A stretch of 64,000 bases of DNA, from assembly GCA_024235855.1 (NCBI GenBank), contig JACKLN010000003.1, positions 310,001 to 374,000 on the forward strand, in the 5' to 3' direction. The DNA comes from Burkholderiaceae bacterium (lineage in GTDB: Bacteria > Pseudomonadota > Gammaproteobacteria > Burkholderiales > Burkholderiaceae_C). Of the stretch, positions 45,353-54,293 are shown piece after piece (positions within the stretch are counted from its first letter, which is position 1; each line of letters begins with the position of its first letter). The notes under the pieces are model-generated. The model saw only the letters and a program-made list of their open reading frames with translations. It was not told the origin of the DNA and did no database searches. The position numbers and the translations under genes were made by a program.

Positions 45353-45371
45353 CCTGCCCGACCTCGGCAGG
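45353..45371. terminator. Hairpin between DUF3567 and GGDEF-EAL genes
   Basis: CCTGCC (45353-45358) pairs with GGCAGG (45366-45371) around a 7-base loop. Both flanking genes are on the minus strand, so it could end the DUF3567 transcript. No T-tract. Confidence 0.3.
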
Positions 45372-45437
45372 GCCTCCGTGTGCAATCCGTCGCACGGCGG
45401 CCCGGGATGCGGCCGTGGCCGGGGGCCGCGCAGGCGC

Positions 45438-45725
45438 TCAGTGCAGCGTCACCGGCTGCTGGGCGCTTGCCGTCCAGCGCCCGATGAACTCGTCGAGCGC
45501 CTCCTCCGTGGGGTTGCTGTCCACCAGGGCCTGAACGCCCTGCTGGAAGTGTTCGGCCAGCGCGCCTTCGAGGAAGATCTCGCGCTGCGCACGGCGGTCG
45601 ACGATCTCGAAGCCGCCGCGGGTCAGCGCCGGTCCGCCGTCGCCCTGTGCGTTGCCCGAGCCGCCGGGGGCCGGCACGTCGAAGCGCACGACGACGAAGC
45701 TGTCCGAGTGGTAGAGCATCTGCAT
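45438..45725 (-). CDS. DUF3567 family protein
   Basis: 95-residue soluble protein of a family restricted to betaproteobacteria: QMLYHSDSFVVVRFD at the start, GGFEIVDRRAQREIFLEG in the middle and NPTEEALDEFIGRW near the end. The start ATG 45725 has AAGGAG eight bases upstream. It is divergent from the FAH-family gene across 96 bases. Function unknown. Confidence 0.85.
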   Translation of the reverse strand: MQMLYHSDSFVVVRFDVPAPGGSGNAQGDGGPALTRGGFEIVDRRAQREIFLEGALAEHFQQGVQALVDSNPTEEALDEFIGRWTASAQQPVTLH

Positions 45726-45821
45726 GGGTGGATCTCCTTGTCGCGCAGTTGGGGCCCGCCCCGCCGGATTCAAGCCCTCGCGCGGCCCGTGGCGCCGACG
45801 CGCACGCACAATACGGACGCC

Positions 45822-46808
45822 ATGAAACTCGCTACCTACCGTGATGGTTCGCGCGACGGTCAGCTCGTCGTCGTCTCGCGCGACCTGACGCAGGCGCACT
45901 ACGCCACCGGCATCGCCACCCGGATGCAGCAGCTGCTCGACGACTGGAACTTCGTCAGCCCGCAGCTGCAGGACCTGTACGTGACGCTGAATCACGGCAA
46001 GGCGCGCCACGCCTTCGCCTTCGACCCGCGCCTGTGCATGGCGCCGCTGCCGCGCGCCTACCAGTGGGCCGACGGCTCGGCCTACCTGTCGCACGCCGAG
46101 CGCGTGTGGCACGCGCGTGGTGCCGAGATCCCGCAGAACCTGCGCAGCGACCCGCTGATGTACCAGGGCGGCAGCGACGACTTCCTCGGCCCCTGCGAGG
46201 ACGCCGTTTTCCCCAGCGCCGAGGCCGGCATCGACTTCGAGGCCGAGATCGCGGTGGTCACCGGCGACCTGCCGATGGGCGTGGCCCCCGACGCGGCCCT
46301 CGAAGGCGTGCGCCTGCTGATGCTGGCCAACGACTGGACGTTGCGCCACCTGGTGCCGGCCGAGCTGGACAAGCTGCTGGGCCTGGTGCAGAGCAAGCCG
46401 GCCACCGCCTGGGCGCCGGTGGCGGTGACGCCGGACGAGCTGGGCGCCGCCTGGCAGGGCGGCCGGCTTCACCTGCCGGTCAGCGTGGCCTGGAACGGCA
46501 AGCCGGTGGCGCGGCTGGACGCAGCGGAGATGCACTTCCACTTCGGCCAGCTGCTGGCCCACTTGGCGCGCACCCGGCATGTGCGCGCCGGCAGCATCGT
46601 CGGTGGCGGCACGGTCAGCAATGCCGACGCGGCCGCCGGCTACGCCTGCATCGCCGAGAAGCGGGCGCTGGAGACCATCGAGCACGGCGAGGCGCGCACC
46701 CCGTACATGGCCTTGGGCGACACCGTGCGCATCGAGGTCAAGGGCACGGACGGGCTCAGCGTGTTCGGCGCCATCGCCCAGACCGTTGCCGGCATGGACC
46801 CGGCATGA
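45822..46808 (+). CDS. Fumarylacetoacetate hydrolase family protein
   Basis: 328-residue member of the FAH superfamily, metal-dependent enzymes that hydrolyse or decarboxylate beta-diketone acids. The catalytic domain (about 95-325) shows EAGIDFEAEIAVVTGDLP (metal-binding E-x-E), LMLANDWTLRHL, LVQSKPATAWAP (the KP-x-T-A-x-P block) and GTVSNAD. The N-terminal DUF2437-like part resembles fumarylacetoacetases of aromatic degradation, but no other tyrosine or homogentisate gene is near, so the substrate is open. CACAAT ten bases before ATG suggests a very short leader. ATGA overlap with the protease gene. Confidence 0.88.
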   Translation: MKLATYRDGSRDGQLVVVSRDLTQAHYATGIATRMQQLLDDWNFVSPQLQDLYVTLNHGKARHAFAFDPRLCMAPLPRAYQWADGSAYLSHAERVWHARGAEIPQNLRSDPLMYQGGSDDFLGPCEDAVFPSAEAGIDFEAEIAVVTGDLPMGVAPDAALEGVRLLMLANDWTLRHLVPAELDKLLGLVQSKPATAWAPVAVTPDELGAAWQGGRLHLPVSVAWNGKPVARLDAAEMHFHFGQLLAHLARTRHVRAGSIVGGGTVSNADAAAGYACIAEKRALETIEHGEARTPYMALGDTVRIEVKGTDGLSVFGAIAQTVAGMDPA

Positions 46809-47287
46809 GGGAGCTGCCCCGCAGCCTGAAGATCGCCACCGTCTGGCTGGTGCTGGGCACGGCGCTGTTCCTGGCCGTGCAGGCCTTCCTGGCGGCCGGG
46901 CGCCAGACCAGCTGGCTGATCGAGGGCAGCGGCCTGGTGCTCCAGCGCCAGGGCGACGGCCATTTCCACTGGCCGGGCCGCGTCAATGGCCGGACGCTGG
47001 AGTTCCTGGTCGACACCGGCGCCACCCGCACCGCATTGCCGGGGCCCTTGGCGGAGCAGCTGGGGCTGGAGCCGGAGCGCACCGTGCAGTCGGCCACCGC
47101 GGGCGGCATCGCCACCGGCTACGAGGCGCGCGTGGATCTGGTGCTCGAAGGCGGCATCGCGGTGCAGCGCCTGCGCGTGACCGTGCTGCCGGACCTGCGT
47201 TCGCCGCTGCTGGGCATGGACGTGCTGGGCCGGCTGCGCTTCACGCAGCAGGACGGGCGGCTCACCTTCGAGGGGCCGTCGCGCTGA
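46805..47287 (+). CDS. Membrane-anchored retropepsin-like aspartic protease
   Basis: 160-residue clan AA protease of the TIGR02281 type. One N-terminal helix (about 10-31) anchors it with the protease domain (about 50-158) in the periplasm. The single active-site triad Asp70-Thr71-Gly72 lies in FLVDTGATRTALPG, and LLGMDVLGRLRF is the psi-loop part. Like retroviral proteases it must dimerise to form a full site. ATG 46805 overlaps the FAH stop. Substrate unknown. Confidence 0.88.
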   Translation: MRELPRSLKIATVWLVLGTALFLAVQAFLAAGRQTSWLIEGSGLVLQRQGDGHFHWPGRVNGRTLEFLVDTGATRTALPGPLAEQLGLEPERTVQSATAGGIATGYEARVDLVLEGGIAVQRLRVTVLPDLRSPLLGMDVLGRLRFTQQDGRLTFEGPSR

Positions 47288-47294
47288 CCGCGCG

Positions 47295-47322
47295 TTGACC
47301 GCCTGGGCAGACCGCGCACAAT
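47295..47322 (+). promoter_or_regulatory. Probable sigma70 promoter for phaM
   Basis: TTGACC (47295-47300), 16-base spacer, CACAAT (47317-47322), 38 bases before the phaM ATG. The pattern is a good match to sigma70 elements and follows the protease stop by 7 bases. Confidence 0.55.
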
Positions 47323-47359
47323 GGGCCGGTCTCTCGACGAACCCCAGGAGCCTTCCGCC

Positions 47360-47920
47360 ATGGCCGACCCCGCCAGCTTCGCCCGCCTGATGCCCGGTTT
47401 CGACTTCCTGCAGGGCCTGATCAAGGGCGCCGGCGACAGCTTGCCCGGCATGGGTCAGTGGATCGCCCCGTCGCTGGACCCGGAGGAGATCGACAAGCGC
47501 ATCCGCGACCTGCGCACCGTGCAGTTCTGGCTGGAGCAGAACGCCAAGATGATCGGTGCCACGATCCAGGCACTGGAGGTGCAGCGCATGACGCTCAACA
47601 CGCTGCAGGGCATGAACGTGCCCGTGGATGCGTTGCGCGAGGCGATGGCGATGAAGCCGGCGGCGGCCGAGGCGCCCGCGCCTGCCGCGGCGCGAAAGCC
47701 GGCCGCCGCCAAGGCCGCCGAAGCGCCGGCCGCGCCGGGCGTCGACCCGATGGCCTGGTGGGGGGCGCTGACCAAGCAGTTCGGCGACATCGCGGCCAAC
47801 GCGATGAAGGACCTGCCGGCGGCTGCTGCAGCGGCCACCGCTGCGGCGTCGCCGACGTCGCCGGCGGCCAAGCCGGCCCCGGCACGCAAGAAGCCGGCGC
47901 GGACCCGCGCCCGGCGCTGA
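47360..47920 (+). CDS. phaM: PhaM-type polyhydroxyalkanoate granule regulatory protein
   Basis: 186-residue protein related to PhaM, which activates PHB synthase and ties granules to the nucleoid. The N-terminal domain (about 1-85: FARLMPGFDFLQGLIKGAG, VQFWLEQNAKMIGATIQALE) is helical and conserved. The C-terminal tail (about 95-186) is a low-complexity Ala/Pro/Lys region ending ARKKPARTRARR, a histone-H1-like DNA-binding tail. ATG 47360 is preferred over an upstream in-frame start at 47321 because AGGAG is at 47346-47350. No phaC, phaA or phaB gene is in the window. Confidence 0.85.
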   Translation: MADPASFARLMPGFDFLQGLIKGAGDSLPGMGQWIAPSLDPEEIDKRIRDLRTVQFWLEQNAKMIGATIQALEVQRMTLNTLQGMNVPVDALREAMAMKPAAAEAPAPAAARKPAAAKAAEAPAAPGVDPMAWWGALTKQFGDIAANAMKDLPAAAAAATAAASPTSPAAKPAPARKKPARTRARR

Positions 47921-47942
47921 CGGCCGCGGGAGCACACCCGGC

Positions 47943-49148
47943 ATGTCCCCGTTCTGCAGCGGCCATGCGGCGCACCCGGACTGGCGCATGGCGCTGGCCA
48001 TGGCCGCGGCCCAGCTGGATGCCCAACTGGACGCTCATCGCGATGCCCAGGGCGAGGCCGCGCCGCCCACGCTGGGCTGGTGCTATTTCACCGACGCCTA
48101 CGCGCCGCAGGCCGAGGCCCTGCTCGCGGCACTGCGAAGCCGCTGGCCCGGCACCGACTGGGTGGGCTGCGTGGGCGTGGGCGTCGCGGCCAGCGGCGTC
48201 GAGTACTTCGACGAACCGGCGCTGGTGCTGCTGTTGAGCACGCTGCCGCGCCACGGCTACCGGGTCTTCTCCGGCGCCCACCCCTTGAACACCCCTGGCG
48301 CCTTCGCGGCGCTGGTGCACGCCGACCCGTCCACGCCCGACGTGGCCGGGCTCATCCACGAGCTCAGCGAACGCACCGACAGCGGCTACCTCTTCGGCGG
48401 CCTGGCCGCGTCGCGCAGCCACACGCTGACGCTGGCCAACAGTGTCTGGGAAGGGGGCCTGTCGGGCGTGGCCTTCGGCGCCGACGTGCCGCTGCTGTCC
48501 CGCGTGACCCAGGGCAGCCAGCCCGTGGGGCCGGTGCGCACCGTCACCGCCGCCGACCGCCACGTGGTGCTGGAACTCGACGGCCAGCCCGCGCTGCCGC
48601 AGCTGCTGGCCGACCTGGGCATCGCCGACCTGGACAACCCGCGCGCCGTGCTGCCGCGGCTGCGGGCCACGTTGGTGGGCCTGTCGGATGCCGGCGAGAC
48701 GCTGATCGGCCGCGGCGGCCAGTTCGGCACCGACACCCGCGTGCGCCACCTGATCGGCCTGGACCCCGGCCGCCGTGCCTTCGCCGTGGCCGACATGGTC
48801 GAACCTGGCATGCGCCTGGCCTTCTGCCAGCGCGACGTGGCCGCCGCGCGGCGCGACCTCGTGCGCATCTGCAGCGAGATCCGCGAGGAGGTGGCCGAGG
48901 CCCTGCCCGCCGAGACCGTGCCCGGCACGCCGCTGGCGGACCCGGCCCAGCGCATCCTGGGCGCGATCTACGTCAGCTGCTCCGGCCGCGGTGGCCCGCA
49001 CTTCGGCGGGCCTTCGGCGGAACTTCAGATCGTGCGCCACGCGCTGGGCGACGTGCCGCTGGCCGGGTTCTTCGCGGCCGGCGAGATCGCCAGGCACCAC
49101 GTGTACGGGTACACGGGGGTGCTGACGGTGTTCGTCGCCCCGGCCTGA
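47943..49148 (+). CDS. FIST domain protein (FIST_N and FIST_C)
   Basis: 401-residue soluble protein consisting of FIST_N (about 20-215) and FIST_C (about 225-385). FIST domains are thought to bind small ligands such as amino acids and usually sit in signalling proteins. Landmarks: WVGCVGVGVAASGVEYFDEP, SGYLFGGLAASRS, SCSGRGGPHFGGPSAE and PLAGFFAAGEIARHH. It has no output domain of its own and no kinase or cyclase gene is directly beside it. It follows phaM by 22 bases and is probably co-transcribed. Confidence 0.87.
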   Translation: MSPFCSGHAAHPDWRMALAMAAAQLDAQLDAHRDAQGEAAPPTLGWCYFTDAYAPQAEALLAALRSRWPGTDWVGCVGVGVAASGVEYFDEPALVLLLSTLPRHGYRVFSGAHPLNTPGAFAALVHADPSTPDVAGLIHELSERTDSGYLFGGLAASRSHTLTLANSVWEGGLSGVAFGADVPLLSRVTQGSQPVGPVRTVTAADRHVVLELDGQPALPQLLADLGIADLDNPRAVLPRLRATLVGLSDAGETLIGRGGQFGTDTRVRHLIGLDPGRRAFAVADMVEPGMRLAFCQRDVAAARRDLVRICSEIREEVAEALPAETVPGTPLADPAQRILGAIYVSCSGRGGPHFGGPSAELQIVRHALGDVPLAGFFAAGEIARHHVYGYTGVLTVFVAPA

Positions 49149-49224
49149 TTCCGCACCCGGCGGTTGCAGCGGTCTTGATCCGGGCGGGGGGGTACGGCCC
49201 CGGCGAACGGCTACAGTCCCGCCC

Positions 49225-50718
49225 ATGAACGCGCCCGAAACTCTCGTCGGCGCCGACCGCGCAGCGCGTCAGCGCGAGGCGGTGGCGGCCCTGTCGGCCG
49301 TGCTGCCGGCCCATGCCCTGCTGTGGCAGCCCGAGGACACCACGCCCTACGAGTGCGACGGGCTCACGGCCTACCGCGAACGCCCGCTCGTCGTCGCGCT
49401 GCCGGAGACCGAAGCGCAGGTGGCCGCCGTGCTCAAGGCCTGCCACGCCCTGGCGCTGCCGGTGGTGGCGCGCGGCGCCGGCACCGGCCTGTCGGGCGGC
49501 GCGCTGCCGCACGCGCTGGGCGTCACGCTCAGCCTGGCCAAGTTCAACAAGATCGTGCAGGTCGACCCGCTGGCGCGCACGGCCACTGTGCAGTGCGGCG
49601 TGCGCAACCTGGCCATCAGCGAAGCGGCGGCGCCCCACGGCCTGTACTACGCGCCCGACCCCAGCAGCCAGATCGCCTGCACCATCGGCGGCAACGTGGC
49701 CGAGAACTCCGGCGGCGTGCACTGCCTGAAGTACGGGCTGACGCTGCACAACGTGCTGCGCGTGCGCGGGTTCACGGTGGAGGGCGAGCCGGTGGAGTTC
49801 GGCGGCGGTGCGCTGGACGCGCCGGGGCTGGACCTGCTGCCCATCGTCGTCGGCAGCGAGGGCATGCTGGCCGTGACCACCGAGGTCACGGTCAAGCTCG
49901 TGCCCAAGCCGAAGCTGGCGCGCTGCATCATGGCCAGCTTCGATGACATCGGCCGCGCAGGTGATGCGGTGGCCGCCATCATCGCCCACGGCATCATCCC
50001 TGCCGGGCTGGAGATGATGGACAAGCCGATGACCGCCGCCGTGGAGGACTTCGTCAAGGCCGGCTACGACCTGACGGCCGAGGCCATCCTGCTCTGCGAG
50101 AGCGACGGCACGCCGGAGGAGGTGGCCGAGGAGATCCAGCGCATGCTGGACGTGCTGACCGGTTGCGGTGCCACGCGGCTGGAGGTCAGCAAGGACGAGG
50201 CGCAGCGGCTGCGGTTCTGGAGCGGGCGCAAGAACGCCTTTCCCGCCAGCGGCCGCATCAGCCCCGACTACATGTGCATGGACAGCACCATCCCGCGCAA
50301 GCGTCTCGCGGACATCCTGCGCGCCATCGCCGAGATGGAGCAGAAGTACGGCCTGCGCTGCGCCAACGTGTTCCATGCCGGCGACGGCAACCTGCACCCG
50401 CTGATCCTGTTCGATGCCAACGACCCCGACCAACTGCACCGCTGCGAGCAGTTCGGCGCCGACATCCTGGAAACCAGCGTGGCGTTGGGCGGCACCGTCA
50501 CCGGCGAACACGGCGTGGGCGTGGAGAAGCTCAGCAGCATGTGCGTGCAGTTCAGCCCCGCGGAGCGCGAGGCGATGTTCGCGCTCAAGCGCGCGTTCGA
50601 TCCCGCCGGCACGCTGAACCCGGGCAAGGTCATCCCCACGCTGCAGCGCTGCGCCGAGTACGGGAGGATGCACGTGAAGAAGGGCATGCTGCCGTTCCCG
50701 GAGCTGGAGCGCTTCTGA
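49225..50718 (+). CDS. glcD: Glycolate oxidase subunit GlcD (FAD-linked)
   Basis: 497-residue flavoprotein subunit of membrane-associated glycolate dehydrogenase, which oxidises glycolate (and D-lactate) to glyoxylate. FAD-binding PCMH domain: VVARGAGTGLSGGALP, YYAPDPSSQIACTIGGNVAENSGG. C-terminal FAD-linked oxidase domain: ANVFHAGDGNLHP and GTVTGEHGVGVEK. ATG 49225; its stop shares one base with the glcE start (TGATG). First gene of glcD-glcE-methyltransferase-glcF. Confidence 0.95.
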   Translation: MNAPETLVGADRAARQREAVAALSAVLPAHALLWQPEDTTPYECDGLTAYRERPLVVALPETEAQVAAVLKACHALALPVVARGAGTGLSGGALPHALGVTLSLAKFNKIVQVDPLARTATVQCGVRNLAISEAAAPHGLYYAPDPSSQIACTIGGNVAENSGGVHCLKYGLTLHNVLRVRGFTVEGEPVEFGGGALDAPGLDLLPIVVGSEGMLAVTTEVTVKLVPKPKLARCIMASFDDIGRAGDAVAAIIAHGIIPAGLEMMDKPMTAAVEDFVKAGYDLTAEAILLCESDGTPEEVAEEIQRMLDVLTGCGATRLEVSKDEAQRLRFWSGRKNAFPASGRISPDYMCMDSTIPRKRLADILRAIAEMEQKYGLRCANVFHAGDGNLHPLILFDANDPDQLHRCEQFGADILETSVALGGTVTGEHGVGVEKLSSMCVQFSPAEREAMFALKRAFDPAGTLNPGKVIPTLQRCAEYGRMHVKKGMLPFPELERF

Positions 50719-51806
50719 TGGCTGATCAGGCACTCGAAGCGCTGATCGGGCGCGTGAAGGCGGCGCACGCGTCGAAGACGCCGCTGTGCCTGCGTGGCGG
50801 CGGCACCAAGGACTTCTATGGCGGTGCGATGCAGGGCGAGCCCCTGGACCTGGCACCGCTGGCCGGCATCAGCAGCCACGAGCCGAGCGAGCTCGTCGTC
50901 ACCGTGCGCGCCGGCACGGCGCTGGCCGATCTGGAAGCCGCACTCGCGGCCCACGGCCAGTGTCTGCCCTTCGAGCCACCGCGCTTTGCGGCCGGCAGCA
51001 CCGTGGGCGGCATGGTGGCCGCCGGCCTGGCGGGCCCGGCCCGCGCCACCGCTGGCGGCGTGCGCGACTACGTGCTCGGCGCCACCATGCTCGACGGCAA
51101 GGGCGAACTGCTGAGCTTCGGCGGCCAGGTGATGAAGAACGTGGCCGGCTACGACGTCTCGCGCCTGCTGGCCGGGTCGATGGGCGTGCTGGGCGTGATC
51201 TGCGAGGTCTCGCTGAAGGTGCTGCCGCTGCCGCCAGCCACGCTGACGCTGCGCTTCGAGCTCGACCAGACCCAGGCCCTGGGCCAGGTCAACCGCTGGG
51301 GCGGTCAGCCGCTGCCGCTGTCGGCCAGCGCCTGGTGGGACGGCATGCTGGTGCTGCGGCTGTCGGGTGCGGCGGCCGCGGTCGATGCGGCGGCCAAGCA
51401 GCTGGGCGGCGAGGTCGTCGACCCGGTCATGGCCGCGGCCTTCTGGAACGGTCTGCGCGACCACACCGACGAGTTCTTCGTCGGGGCGAAGAAGGCGGTG
51501 GAGGGCGGTGCCACGCTGTGGCGGCTGTCGGTGCCGCAGGTCATCGGCCCCATCAAGCTGCCGGGTCAACAACTGCTGGAGTGGGGTGGCGGCCAGCGCT
51601 GGCTGTGCACGCCGCTGCCGGCGGCCCAGGTGCGGGAGGCGGCGGCCAACGCCGGCGGGCATGCGGTGCTCTTCCGCGGCAAGGACAAGTCGCCCGGTGT
51701 CTTCGCGCCGCTGAAGCCGCCGCTGGACCGCATCCACCGTGAACTCAAGGCGGCCTTCGATCCGGCGGGCATCCTCAACCCCGGGCGGCTCTACCCCGGC
51801 CTCTGA
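50718..51806 (+). CDS. glcE: Glycolate oxidase subunit GlcE (FAD-binding)
   Basis: 362-residue second FAD-binding subunit of glycolate oxidase. FAD-binding PCMH landmarks: LCLRGGGTKDFYGG, PPRFAAGSTVGGMVAAG, GGQVMKNVAGYDVSRLLAGSMG. The C-terminal half is short, as in GlcE, and ends FDPAGILNPGRLYP. It is joined by one-base overlaps to glcD and to the following methyltransferase gene. Confidence 0.95.
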   Translation: MADQALEALIGRVKAAHASKTPLCLRGGGTKDFYGGAMQGEPLDLAPLAGISSHEPSELVVTVRAGTALADLEAALAAHGQCLPFEPPRFAAGSTVGGMVAAGLAGPARATAGGVRDYVLGATMLDGKGELLSFGGQVMKNVAGYDVSRLLAGSMGVLGVICEVSLKVLPLPPATLTLRFELDQTQALGQVNRWGGQPLPLSASAWWDGMLVLRLSGAAAAVDAAAKQLGGEVVDPVMAAAFWNGLRDHTDEFFVGAKKAVEGGATLWRLSVPQVIGPIKLPGQQLLEWGGGQRWLCTPLPAAQVREAAANAGGHAVLFRGKDKSPGVFAPLKPPLDRIHRELKAAFDPAGILNPGRLYPGL

Positions 51807-52439
51807 TGCAGGACTACTACCGCCAGCGCGCGCCGATCTACGAGCGCGTCTACGCCAAGCCGGAGCGCCAGGCCGACCTGCGCGCGATGGAGGCGGCGCT
51901 GCCGGCGCTGTTCACCGGCCGGCGCGTGCTCGAGGTGGCGGCAGGCACCGGCTGGTGGACACCGCACGGCGCGCGCGACGCGGCGCTGGCTGGCCACCGA
52001 CCTGAACCCGGAGACGCTGGCCATCGCCGGCACCAAGCCGATGCCGGCCTGCGTGGAGCTGCGCGTGGCCGACGCCTGGACGTTGGCGGAAGTCGGCGAC
52101 GAGACCTTCGACGCCGCCTTCGCCGGCTGCTGGTGGAGCCATGTGCTGCTGCAGCGGCTTCCCGCTTGGCTGGAAACCTTGCACGCGCGCCTGGAACCTG
52201 GTGCGCGTGTGGTGATGCTGGACAACAGCTTCGTGCAGACCAGCAGTTCACCGATATCGCGCCGCGATGCCGACGGCAACACCTACCAGGTGCGCAAGCT
52301 CGACGACGGCAGCACGCACGAGGTGGTGAAGAACTTCCCCACGGCCGACCAGGCGTTCGCGATGCTGGGCCCGCGCGCCCGCGACCCGCGCTGGACCGAC
52401 CACACGCACTACTGGGTGCTGAGCTACGAACTCGACTGA
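51806..52439 (+). pseudogene. Class I SAM-dependent methyltransferase inside the glc operon, frameshifted as read
   Basis: The 5' frame reads MQDYYRQRAPIYERVYAKP and VLEVAAGTGWWT (SAM motif I). The frame breaks at about 51970-51987 in a GCGGCGCTGG run. The rest (RRWLATDLNPETLAIAG, AFAGCWWSHVLLQRLPAWLE, LDDGSTHEVVKNFPT) continues in another frame to the stop at 52439. A gain of two bases or loss of one joins the halves into a normal small methyltransferase of about 211 residues. One-base overlaps with glcE and glcF (TGATG) show it is part of the operon. Its substrate is unknown; motif I and the acidic TDLN are intact. Confidence 0.8.
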
Positions 52440-53689
52440 TGCAGACGAACCTTTCCCCCGAGTTCAAGGGCACGCCCGACGGCGACGCGGCCGAGGCCAT
52501 CCTGCGCAAGTGCGTGCACTGCGGCTTCTGCACCGCCACCTGCCCCACCTACCAGCTGCTGGGCGACGAGCTCGACGGCCCGCGTGGGCGCATCTACCTG
52601 ATCAAGCAGGTGCTCGAAGGCGCAGAGCCCACGCGCGCCACCCAGCTGCACCTGGACCGCTGCCTGACCTGCCGCAACTGCGAAAGCACCTGCCCCAGCG
52701 GCGTGCAATATGGGCACCTGGTGGACATCGGCCGCCGCGTGGTGGAGGCCAAGGTGGAGCGCCCGCGCGGGGAACGCCTGCTGCGTGGCGCGCTGAAGTC
52801 CGGCCTGACCAGCCCGATGTTCGGCCCGGCGATGAAGCTCGGACAGCTGTTCCGCCCGCTGGTGCCGGCCGCGCTGAAGGGCAAGGTGCCGCCGAAGCCT
52901 GGCCCCGACGCCCACCGATGGCCCACGCAGACGCACCCGCGCAAGGTGCTGATGCTGCTGGGCTGCGTGCAGCCGGCCATGATGCCGAACATCAACAGTG
53001 CCACCGCGCGCGTGCTGGACGCCGCCGGCATCCAGACCTTGGTGGCCGACGGCGCCGGCTGCTGCGGCGCCATCCGCGACCACCTCGGCGACCACGAAGG
53101 CGGCCTGGCCGACATGCGCCGCAACGTCGACGCCTGGTGGCCGCTGGTCGAGGGCCTCACCAGCGAGGGCCAGGTCGAGGCCATCGTGATGAACGCCAGC
53201 GGCTGCGGCGTCACGGTCAAGGACTACGGCCACGCGCTGGCCGGCGACCCGGCCTACGCCCACAAGGCCGCCCGCATCTCGGCGCTGACCAAGGACCTGT
53301 CCGAACTGCTGCCCGACCTGCTGCCGAAGCTGAAGTCGCGCCTGGGCAAGGGCTTCCAGCCGGCGACGGAGGTGGTCTTCCACCCGCCGTGCACGCTGCA
53401 GCACGGGCAGCAGCTGCGCGGTGGCGTCGAGGCCGGCCTGCGCGAACTGGGCTTCACCGTGCGCCTGGCTGGCAGCGACAGCCACCTGTGCTGCGGCAGC
53501 GCCGGCACCTACAGCGTGCTGCAGCCTGAACTGTCCAAGCAGCTGCGCGACCGCAAGCTCGCCGCGCTGGCGGCGGAGCCGGGCGAGACCATCGTCTCGG
53601 CCAACATCGGCTGCATCCAGCACCTGGGCGATGCCAGCCGCACGCCGGTGCGGCACTGGGTGGAGGTGGTGGACGAGGCGCTGCGCTGA
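52439..53689 (+). CDS. glcF: Glycolate oxidase iron-sulfur subunit GlcF
   Basis: 416-residue Fe-S subunit carrying electrons from GlcDE to the quinone pool. Two [4Fe-4S] motifs: CVHCGFCTATCP (Cys25, 28, 31, 35) and CLTCRNCESTCPSG (Cys75, 78, 81, 85). Two cysteine-rich CCG domains follow, with GAGCCGAIRDHLGD and SHLCCGSAGTYS. ATG 52439 shares a base with the methyltransferase stop. Last gene of the glc unit. Confidence 0.95.
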   Translation: MQTNLSPEFKGTPDGDAAEAILRKCVHCGFCTATCPTYQLLGDELDGPRGRIYLIKQVLEGAEPTRATQLHLDRCLTCRNCESTCPSGVQYGHLVDIGRRVVEAKVERPRGERLLRGALKSGLTSPMFGPAMKLGQLFRPLVPAALKGKVPPKPGPDAHRWPTQTHPRKVLMLLGCVQPAMMPNINSATARVLDAAGIQTLVADGAGCCGAIRDHLGDHEGGLADMRRNVDAWWPLVEGLTSEGQVEAIVMNASGCGVTVKDYGHALAGDPAYAHKAARISALTKDLSELLPDLLPKLKSRLGKGFQPATEVVFHPPCTLQHGQQLRGGVEAGLRELGFTVRLAGSDSHLCCGSAGTYSVLQPELSKQLRDRKLAALAAEPGETIVSANIGCIQHLGDASRTPVRHWVEVVDEALR

Positions 53690-53783
53690 AGACCGGCGCC
53701 GTGGGCCTGCGGGGCATCCCGAGGGCCAGCGCAAACGGGCGCGGGTACATTCGTCGTCATCGATCCTCCGCCTGGAGCCCAGC

Positions 53784-54293
53784 ATGACCACCGCCCCGGC
53801 CACCTACCCCCGTCTGCTCGCCCTCGTCGACGACTCCCCGCTGGGCCACGCCACGGCCGAGGAGGCCGTGCGCCTGGCCCGCGCCCTGGGCAGCGAGCTG
53901 ATCTTCCTGGCTGCGATCCCGCCGGCGCCGCCGATGATGGCCGAGGTGGACGTGGCCATGTTCGACCCCACGGCCGACCACGAACGCCTGGGCCGCGAGC
54001 AGGCCGGGCGTGCCTTCGCCAGCGCGCAGGGCCTGGCGCAGGCCGCTGGCGTGCCGTCCCGGACGCTGGTCACGGTGGGCGCCGACCCGGCCGAGGCGGC
54101 CAACCAGGCCGCCAACGAACACGACTGCGCGATGATCGTCGTCGGCTCGCACGGCCGCGGTGCCCTCGCCCGACTGGTGCTGGGCAGCGTGATGGCGCAC
54201 CTCACCAAGATCGCCGATCGGCCGGTGCTGGTGGTCAAGCTGCATGGGGATGCGACTGCGACGGCTGCGCCGGCCGACCCGGCTGCCGCGTGA
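53784..54293 (+). CDS. Universal stress protein UspA family
   Basis: 169-residue single-domain universal stress protein. Opening YPRLLALVDDSPLGHATAEE and the ATP-binding signature G-x-x-G-x9-G-S in VVGSHGRGALARLVLGSVM show a nucleotide-binding type. The C-terminus has an Ala/Thr/Pro tail (ATATAAPADPAAA). ATG 53784; GTGA overlap with the mscS-like gene, so the two are co-translated. Ligand and partner unknown. Confidence 0.9.
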   Translation: MTTAPATYPRLLALVDDSPLGHATAEEAVRLARALGSELIFLAAIPPAPPMMAEVDVAMFDPTADHERLGREQAGRAFASAQGLAQAAGVPSRTLVTVGADPAEAANQAANEHDCAMIVVGSHGRGALARLVLGSVMAHLTKIADRPVLVVKLHGDATATAAPADPAAA

